A stretch of 11,131 nt of DNA from Solirubrobacterales bacterium (GTDB taxonomy: Bacteria; Actinomycetota; Thermoleophilia; Solirubrobacterales; Solirubrobacteraceae): NCBI GenBank assembly GCA_003244035.1, contig QHBV01000025.1:1-11131 (forward strand). Direction: 5' to 3'. How positions within the stretch are numbered: the first letter of the stretch is position 1; every line of letters starts with the position of its first letter. Positions 5,910 through 11,131 of this stretch are shown piece by piece. The notes beneath the pieces are model-generated. The model ran no database searches. It was not told the origin of the DNA and was given only the letters and a program-made list of their open reading frames with translations. The translations under genes were made by a program, and so were the position numbers.

Positions 5910-7449
5910 ACACTCGCCGCCACGCGCGCCCCGCCCCGAGCAGCGCCCCCGCCTGGGACGGTCCCGGCGACCCAGCCGCATACTGTGGGATCGGCGAGGA
6001 CGTCTCCGCGGCCCAGGCGGTCAGGATCGGGTCGATGATCCCCCACAGCGCCTCGATCTCGTCGCCGCGCGTGAACAGCGACGCGTCGCCGCGCATCGCG
6101 TCCAGGATCAGCCGCTCGTAGGCCTCGGGCGACTCCGACATGAACGAGGTCCCGTAGCGAAACTCCATGTTGACCGGCCGGATCCGCATTCGGGGGCCCG
6201 GGATCTTCGCTCCGAGCGACACCGAGACGCCCTCATCCGGCTGCACGGTCAGAATGATCTGGTTTGCCTTCACGCCGATCGAGCCGGAGCTCTGAAACGC
6301 CAGGTGCGGGACGGGCTTGAGCGTGACGGCGATCTCCGTGCGCCTGCGCGCAAGCCGCTTGCCGGTGCGCAGGTAGAACGGCACCCCAGCCCAGCGCCAG
6401 TTGGAGACGTGCAGGCGCAGGGCGGCGTAGGACTCGGTGCGTGAGCCCGGCGCCACCCCCTCCTCCTCGAGGTAGCCCGGAACCGGCTCCCCGCCCGACA
6501 CGCCCGAGCCGTACTGGGCGCGCACCGCCACCTCGGGGACATCGACTAGCGCGGGCGGGACGATCGCTTCGAGCACCTTGACCTTCTCGTCGCGCAGGCG
6601 GTTGGCCTCGAACGAGGCGGGGGGCTCCATCGTCAGCAGCGCGAGCAGCTGCAGCATGTGGTTCTGGACCAGGTCCCGCAGCGCGCCCGCGCGCTCGTAG
6701 TAGCCGGCGCGCGAGCCGATGCCGACATCCTCGGCCGCCGTGATCTGCACGTTGTCGATGAAGTTGCGGTTCCAGACGGGCTCGAACAGCGCGTTGGCGA
6801 AGCGCAGCGCGAGCAGGTTCTGGACGGTTTCCTTGCCGAGGTAGTGGTCGATCCGGAAGACCTGGGACTCCTCGAAGACCTCCAGCACCTGGGCGTTGAG
6901 CGCCTGGGCCGAATCGAGGTCGTAGCCGAACGGCTTCTCGATCACGATCCGGGTGTGTGCCCGCCCGCAACGGTCCAGCCCCGCGCTTCCGAGCCGCTGG
7001 GCGATCACCGGGAAGAACTCGGGCGCGGTCGAGAGGTAGAACACCCGGTCGAGCGGAGCGGATGCGATCTCGTCGAACTCGCGCAGCGTCCGATCGAGCT
7101 CGCCGTAGACGTGCTCGTCGTCGAACGTCCCCGCGAGGTAGCGCACGTTGGCGAGCAGCCCCTGCAGCACATCCGGGTCCGGACGTCGGCGCGAGTAGCG
7201 CTCGATCGACTCCCGGGCCGCCCCCCGGAAGTCCGCGTCCGATCGATCCCGCCGGGCGACGCCGATCAGCTCGAAGCGCTCGGGCAACGCGCCCTCGTGC
7301 GCGAGGTTGTAGAGCGCGGGCAGCAGCTTGCGATGGGCCAGGTCGCCGGTGACGCCGAAGATCACCAGCGCCGTCGGGTGAACCGGCAGGCGCTCGAGCC
7401 CCTCGACGAGCGGGTTCTCGGCGGCCTGGTCCGTGGCCGCGAGGCTCAC
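5908..7449 (-). CDS. zwf: Glucose-6-phosphate 1-dehydrogenase
   Basis: A 513-residue full-length G6PDH that oxidises glucose-6-phosphate to 6-phosphogluconolactone and reduces NADP+ (or NAD+). The nucleotide-binding GVTGDLAHRKLLPALYNL is at residues 32-49, EKPFG at 171-175, the substrate-site signature RIDHYLGKE at 199-207 and catalytic-region DLVQNHMLQ at 259-267. The C-terminal domain is intact. Only one cysteine is visible (C161), so an intramolecular disulphide switch of the cyanobacterial kind is not possible. The start is GTG 7449-7447, which overlaps the stop of a 14-codon upstream remnant as GTGA and has no clear ribosome site of its own. Translation is probably coupled to that remnant. 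opcA follows after 10 nt. Confidence 0.98.
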   Translation of the reverse strand: MSLAATDQAAENPLVEGLERLPVHPTALVIFGVTGDLAHRKLLPALYNLAHEGALPERFELIGVARRDRSDADFRGAARESIERYSRRRPDPDVLQGLLANVRYLAGTFDDEHVYGELDRTLREFDEIASAPLDRVFYLSTAPEFFPVIAQRLGSAGLDRCGRAHTRIVIEKPFGYDLDSAQALNAQVLEVFEESQVFRIDHYLGKETVQNLLALRFANALFEPVWNRNFIDNVQITAAEDVGIGSRAGYYERAGALRDLVQNHMLQLLALLTMEPPASFEANRLRDEKVKVLEAIVPPALVDVPEVAVRAQYGSGVSGGEPVPGYLEEEGVAPGSRTESYAALRLHVSNWRWAGVPFYLRTGKRLARRRTEIAVTLKPVPHLAFQSSGSIGVKANQIILTVQPDEGVSVSLGAKIPGPRMRIRPVNMEFRYGTSFMSESPEAYERLILDAMRGDASLFTRGDEIEALWGIIDPILTAWAAETSSPIPQYAAGSPGPSQAGALLGAGRAWRRV

Positions 7450-7490
7450 TGCTTCGGCGAGGCCTTCGGTCCGACGAAACCGATCTCCAT
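7446..7490 (-). pseudogene. 14-codon remnant resembling the start of 6-phosphogluconate dehydrogenase (gnd)
   Basis: Between the tal-pgi stop and zwf lies a tiny cistron, ATG 7490-7488 to TGA 7448-7446, encoding MEIGFVGPKASPKQ. Its first seven residues match the usual N-terminus of 6-phosphogluconate dehydrogenase, in which M-x-I-G-x-V/I-G is followed by L-G-x-M-G. Here the sequence jumps after FVG to P-K-A-S-P-K-Q and a stop, which could be the last residues of the same gene. gnd is a natural neighbour of zwf, and the position fits. Ribosome-site sequences (GAGG 7502-7499 and GGAGG 7497-7493) precede the ATG. The stop overlaps the zwf GTG as GTGA. I infer an in-frame internal deletion; a chance match or an assembly collapse remain possible. 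Confidence 0.55.
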
Positions 7491-7492
7491 CG

Positions 7493-7502
7493 CCTCCGCC
7501 TC
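7493..7502 (-). promoter_or_regulatory. Ribosome binding site before the gnd-like remnant
   Basis: GAGG (7502-7499, overlapping the tal-pgi stop) lies 8 nt before ATG 7490, and a second GGAGG (7497-7493) lies 2 nt before it. As zwf lacks its own site, this is probably where ribosomes load for the remnant and then reach zwf. Confidence 0.5.
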
Positions 7503-10233
7503 AGCCGCGGTTCAGCAGGTCGGTGATCTGCTCGGTCAGCTTGCGCACGGCGCTCGCCGGATCGCCCTCGAGCTTGACCCGCTCGGCCGGCAGCCCGTGG
7601 GCGCGGAGCGTCTGCAGGTCGCCCGCGGACTGCGCCGCGATCAGCTGACCGAAGGAGTAGCCGGCGCCGGGGATCTCGGCGTCCCGCTGTGGTTCTGCGA
7701 CGAGCTGCAGGAAGCGCCCGGTGGGAGCCCCGCCCTTGTGCAGCTGGCCGGTCGAGTGCTGAAAGCGCGGGCCATAGCCGAAGGTGGTGGCCGCGCCGGT
7801 GGCGGCCCGGATGCTCGTGCGCAGCTCGGCGATCGCGCGGTCGAGCTCCTCCGAGGGCGGCAGGTAGCCCAGGATCGCCACATAATGGGGAGGGGTCGCG
7901 TCGGCGAGCAGCATGCGTAGCTGCTCGCCGCCGGCCGGCGCGATCGTGGGCACCGATCCCGACTCGAGCACGCGCTGGGTGTTGTCCTTGGCCTCCTGCA
8001 CGTTGGGCTGGTCGAATGGATTGATCTCCAACGCCCATCCCGCGACAGCTACCGCGAACTCCGCCAGGAAGAAGATGCGCCCCAGATCCTCCGCGCCGTG
8101 GGTCGCGAGGGTCAGCGTCGGGTGTCCCGCCGCGCCCAGCCGCTGGACCGCAGCATCGAGCCGCTCGTCGGGGTCGTCGCTGTTTCGCAGGTACGCGAAC
8201 ACGCGATCTTCGCCGTACGCGTCCGGGTCCCCGAGTGGCTCCTCGGCGACCGGCAGGATCCCGCGGCCATGCTTGCCCGTGGACTCGGCGACCAGTTGCT
8301 CGACCCAGAGCCCAAAGCTCTCGATCGGCCGCGAGACGATGAACGTCAGCTTGTCGCGCCCCTGCCGGGCGAGCTCGCCCGCGGTCGCGCCGAGCCACAG
8401 GCCCGAGTTCGACTCGCTCGAGTCGTGGTGCGCGCAGTTCTGCTCGGCGATCTGGGCGCGGTGCAGCAGCTCCTCGATGTCCACCCCCATCAGCGCGGCG
8501 GGCACGAGTCCGAACAGCGAAAGCACCGAGTAGCGCCCGCCGATGTCAGGGGTATTGAGAAAGCAGTGGCGGAGCTTGTCCTCGAGCGCGAGCCGCTGCA
8601 GCGGGCTGCCCGGATCGGTCACCACGACGAACTGGCTCGGCTCCGCCATGGCCTTGAAGTGCCGGTAGTGCGAGAGCGTTTCGACCGTGGCGCCCGACTT
8701 CGAGGAGACGATGAACAGGGTCTTCTCCAGGTCGACCGACTCCTGCACCGCGAGGACCACGTCGGGATGGGTCGAGTCGAGCACCTGCATCCGCAGGTCG
8801 CCAGGCATGCCATCGAACGAGCGTCGGATCACCTCGGGCCCCAGCGATGAGCCTCCCATCCCGAGCAGCACCGCGTCGGTGAAGCCGTCGCTGCGGCATT
8901 GCTCGGCGAACGCCTCCAGCTCCGATGCATGCTCGAGCATCATCTCGGAGACCGTCAGCCAGCCGAGCCGGTCCTCGATCTCGGGCACCCCCGGGCCTCC
9001 CCACAGCGACGAGTCACGGCGCCAGACGCGCTCGGCCACCCCGTCGGACAGGGCGCGCTGGACGCGTGCGGCCACCGGGCCCTGCAGCGGCTCGGGAATC
9101 GTCCCCTGGATCGTCGGAGGCATCCCGGTGATCACGGCCGTGCGCCGCTCCTCGATCCCCACGAGCAGACGTTCCATCGCGTCCTCGAACTTCTGCACGC
9201 CCTCGATCAGCAGCTCGTCCGTGACGCGGCCCAGGTCGATCCCAGCCTCAGCGAGCGCGTCGAGCTCGGAGCTGGGGTCGTGCTCGGCGGTCGGCCCGGT
9301 CACCTGTCCGTGATCGGCGACGGCATGCAGGGTCGCCATCGGCATCGTGTTGACCGTGTGCGCCCCCACGAGCCCGTCGACGTACATCGTGTCCGGGTAG
9401 CGGGGGTCCTTGACCCCGGTCGAGGCCCACAGCGGGCGCTGGACCGCGGCGCCGGCGTGGCGCAACCCCTCCCATCTCGGCCCTGAGAAGAGGACCTGGA
9501 AGCGGCGGTAGGCGGCGCGCGCGTTCGCCAGCGCCGCCTTGCCCGCCAGATCGGCGCGGCCGAGCTGCTCTAGCTTGCGATCGACATTCGTATCCATCCG
9601 GCTGACGAAGAACGACGCGACGGAATTGACCTTCAGCGGCTTGCCGTCCTTCTGGCGGCGCTCGAGCCCGCGCATGTATGCCTCGGCCACGGTCTCGTAT
9701 GCCTCGACCGCGAACAGCAGCGTGACGTTGACGTTGATGCCCTCGTAGATCGCCTGCTCGATCGCGTCGATGCCCTCGGGCGTGCCGGGGATCTTGATCA
9801 TCACGTTCGGACGGTGCAGCTTGCGCCAGAAGACCCGCGCGGCCTCGAGCGTCCGCTCGGAGTCGTGGGCGATGTCGGGCGCCACCTCGAGCGAGACGAA
9901 CCCGTCACGCCCGCCGGAGTCGTTGTGCACCCCTCTGAGGACGTCCGCTGCGAGCTGGACGTCGCGGATCGCGATCCGCTCGTAGATCTCCTGCGGCTCG
10001 AGCTGCTCGCGCGCCATCTCCGCGAGCTCGTCGTCGTAGTCGCTCGAGCCCAGGATCGCTTTCTCGAAGATCGAGGGGTTGGCGGTGACCCCGCGCAGCG
10101 ACTCCTCGGCGACCATCCTGGCCAGTTCCCCACCCTCGATCAGAGAGCGGCGGATCTGGTCGAGCCAGACGCTCACGCCGGCGTGGGTCAGGGCCTCGAG
10201 CTTTTCGTTGACGGCGCTGGTCGCGGGGCTCAT
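7501..10233 (-). CDS. tal-pgi: Bifunctional transaldolase/glucose-6-phosphate isomerase
   Basis: A 910-residue fusion. Residues about 1-365 are a TalB-like transaldolase: GVTANPSIFEKAI at 48-60, DGFVSLEVAPDIAHD at 110-124, the Schiff-base Lys147 in VMIKIPGTPEG, and STGVKDP at 271-277. Residues about 385-910 are a phosphoglucose isomerase: GMGGSSLG at 458-465, the phosphate-binding SSKSGAT at 510-516, the catalytic-glutamate region QLVAESTGKHG at 646-656, EINPFDQPNV at 736-745 and QHSTGQLHKGG at 825-835. The transaldolase half makes fructose-6-phosphate, and the isomerase half converts it to glucose-6-phosphate for Zwf. Such fusions are known in several bacterial groups. ATG 10233 overlaps the transketolase stop as ATGA without a ribosome site. 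Both active sites look intact and there is no break in the frame. Confidence 0.97.
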   Translation of the reverse strand: MSPATSAVNEKLEALTHAGVSVWLDQIRRSLIEGGELARMVAEESLRGVTANPSIFEKAILGSSDYDDELAEMAREQLEPQEIYERIAIRDVQLAADVLRGVHNDSGGRDGFVSLEVAPDIAHDSERTLEAARVFWRKLHRPNVMIKIPGTPEGIDAIEQAIYEGINVNVTLLFAVEAYETVAEAYMRGLERRQKDGKPLKVNSVASFFVSRMDTNVDRKLEQLGRADLAGKAALANARAAYRRFQVLFSGPRWEGLRHAGAAVQRPLWASTGVKDPRYPDTMYVDGLVGAHTVNTMPMATLHAVADHGQVTGPTAEHDPSSELDALAEAGIDLGRVTDELLIEGVQKFEDAMERLLVGIEERRTAVITGMPPTIQGTIPEPLQGPVAARVQRALSDGVAERVWRRDSSLWGGPGVPEIEDRLGWLTVSEMMLEHASELEAFAEQCRSDGFTDAVLLGMGGSSLGPEVIRRSFDGMPGDLRMQVLDSTHPDVVLAVQESVDLEKTLFIVSSKSGATVETLSHYRHFKAMAEPSQFVVVTDPGSPLQRLALEDKLRHCFLNTPDIGGRYSVLSLFGLVPAALMGVDIEELLHRAQIAEQNCAHHDSSESNSGLWLGATAGELARQGRDKLTFIVSRPIESFGLWVEQLVAESTGKHGRGILPVAEEPLGDPDAYGEDRVFAYLRNSDDPDERLDAAVQRLGAAGHPTLTLATHGAEDLGRIFFLAEFAVAVAGWALEINPFDQPNVQEAKDNTQRVLESGSVPTIAPAGGEQLRMLLADATPPHYVAILGYLPPSEELDRAIAELRTSIRAATGAATTFGYGPRFQHSTGQLHKGGAPTGRFLQLVAEPQRDAEIPGAGYSFGQLIAAQSAGDLQTLRAHGLPAERVKLEGDPASAVRKLTEQITDLLNRG

Positions 10234-11131
10234 GCGGCTGAGGCGCGCGTCGCTCGCTGCACCGCCTCACGCCCAAGCGCCGCCGCGCGCTCGGCGGTGA
10301 TCCCGAAGTGCTCGAACACCTCCTCGGCGGGTCCGGACTCGCCGAAGCTCTCCATCCCCAGGAACCGCCCCTCGGGGCCGATCCACTTGTCCCACCCGAG
10401 CGGGCTGGCGGCCTCGACCGCGACCCGCGCCCGGCACGCTGCGGGTAGCACCTGCTCGCGGTAGGACTCGTCGGCGTGCGTGAAGGTGTCCATGCACGGC
10501 ATGCTGACCACCCGCACGCGGAGGTCTTGCAACGCGTCGGCCGCCTGCAGGCACAGCGAGACCTCGGAGCCGGTGCCGATCAGGATCAGCTCGGGCGCCC
10601 CGCCCTGCGCGTCGCGCAGCACGTAGGCACCGCGCTCGATCGCGTCGTCGGGGATCGCGTCGGGGTCGAGGATCGGGAGGTTCTGGCGTGAGAGCGCGAA
10701 CGCGGTCGGCGCGTCGGTGGTGCGCAGGGCAAAGCGCCACGCGAGCGCGGTCTCGTTGGCGTCAGCCGGACGCACGACGTTCAGCCGCGGGATCGCCCGC
10801 AGCGCCGCGAGGTGCTCGATCGGCTGGTGGGTCGGGCCGTCCTCGCCCAGGCCAATCGAGTCGTGCGTGTAGACCCAGATCGAGGGCAGCTTCATCAGCG
10901 CGGACAGGCGGACCGCTCCGCGCATGTAGTCCGAGAACGTGAGGAAGGTCCCGCCGAAGGCGCGAAATCCGTGCAAGGTCAGGCCGTTGACGACCGCGCC
11001 CATCGCGTGCTCGCGGACGCCGAAGCGGAGGTTGCGCCCCGCATAGGAGCCCTTCTCGACGTCACCGCCGTCCTCGATGTCGGTGTTGTTGGAGCTCGCT
11101 AGATCGGCCGAGCCGCCCACCAGCTGCGGGA
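10230..11131 (-). CDS. tkt: Transketolase, C-terminal part (5' end outside the window)
   Basis: The frame is open to the right edge and encodes the last 299 residues of a transketolase of usually about 650-700. It begins within P-Q-L-V-G-G-S-A-D-L-A, the start of the pyrimidine-binding domain, and contains FGVREHAMGA, whose glutamate contacts the thiamine diphosphate ring. It then has SIGLGEDGPTHQPIEHL with the substrate-binding histidine region, followed by the C-terminal domain with ASPLGWDKWIGPEG and EVFEHFGIT. The enzyme moves two-carbon units between sugar phosphates in the non-oxidative pentose phosphate pathway. A GTG at 11120 is internal, not a start. The thiamine diphosphate (N-terminal) domain is not in the window. 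The stop overlaps the next gene's ATG by 4 nt. Confidence 0.97.
   Translation of the reverse strand, partial: PQLVGGSADLASSNNTDIEDGGDVEKGSYAGRNLRFGVREHAMGAVVNGLTLHGFRAFGGTFLTFSDYMRGAVRLSALMKLPSIWVYTHDSIGLGEDGPTHQPIEHLAALRAIPRLNVVRPADANETALAWRFALRTTDAPTAFALSRQNLPILDPDAIPDDAIERGAYVLRDAQGGAPELILIGTGSEVSLCLQAADALQDLRVRVVSMPCMDTFTHADESYREQVLPAACRARVAVEAASPLGWDKWIGPEGRFLGMESFGESGPAEEVFEHFGITAERAAALGREAVQRATRASAA

Noticed and set aside
5898..5981. Longer N-terminus for opcA
   Set aside because: The extension overlaps zwf, is arginine/glycine-rich, and the ATG at 5897 has a well-spaced ribosome site and a family-like N-terminus.
6658..7920. A 420-codon open frame on the plus strand
   Set aside because: It is antisense to zwf and tal-pgi, crosses their junction, and shows no domain or ribosome-site support.
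6233..8398. A 721-codon open frame on the minus strand across zwf and tal-pgi
   Set aside because: It is a shifted frame of two clear genes, rich in R, A, G and P with no family motif, as expected in high-G+C DNA.

Overview
This is an 11.1 kb, very G+C-rich, densely packed stretch. Ten genes run on the minus strand (read from high to low coordinates), and a short coding remnant lies on the plus strand at the left edge. The gene set suggests an actinobacterium, possibly of the Thermoleophilia (Solirubrobacterales-like) type. The reasons are a Zwf-OpcA pair, a fused transaldolase/phosphoglucose isomerase, frequent GTG starts and 4-base ATGA/GTGA gene overlaps. This placement is inferred from gene content and is only moderately certain.

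In transcription order the cluster is: transketolase (C-terminal 299 codons only, cut by the right edge); transaldolase-phosphoglucose isomerase fusion; a 14-codon remnant that looks like the start of a 6-phosphogluconate dehydrogenase gene; zwf (glucose-6-phosphate dehydrogenase); opcA (G6PDH assembly factor); pgl (6-phosphogluconolactonase); a ROK-family sugar kinase, probably glucokinase; rpiB (ribose-5-phosphate isomerase B); a histidine-family sugar phosphatase resembling sedoheptulose-bisphosphatase SHB17 and mycobacterial Rv3214; an ABC-2 exporter ATPase; and its permease. Junctions are overlaps or gaps of at most 38 nt, so this is most likely one operon whose promoter lies beyond the right edge. 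No internal promoter or convincing terminator was seen.

Together the sugar enzymes form a nearly complete pentose phosphate module. Glucose is phosphorylated by the ROK kinase, oxidised by Zwf-OpcA, and hydrolysed by Pgl. Carbon is rearranged by RpiB, transketolase and transaldolase, and the fused isomerase returns fructose-6-phosphate to glucose-6-phosphate. Missing from the window are 6-phosphogluconate dehydrogenase (apart from the remnant) and ribulose-5-phosphate epimerase. The ABC exporter pair has no clear metabolic link and may simply ride on the operon.

The points most worth a second look are: the apparent gnd deletion scar that still carries a ribosome site, an ATG and a GTGA overlap into zwf; the SHB17-like phosphatase in a transketolase/transaldolase operon; a ROK kinase without the family's zinc-binding cysteines; a 25-bp triplication that has changed the rpiB/phosphatase gene junction; and a fragment resembling a LAGLIDADG-type (SDGC) protein at the left edge.
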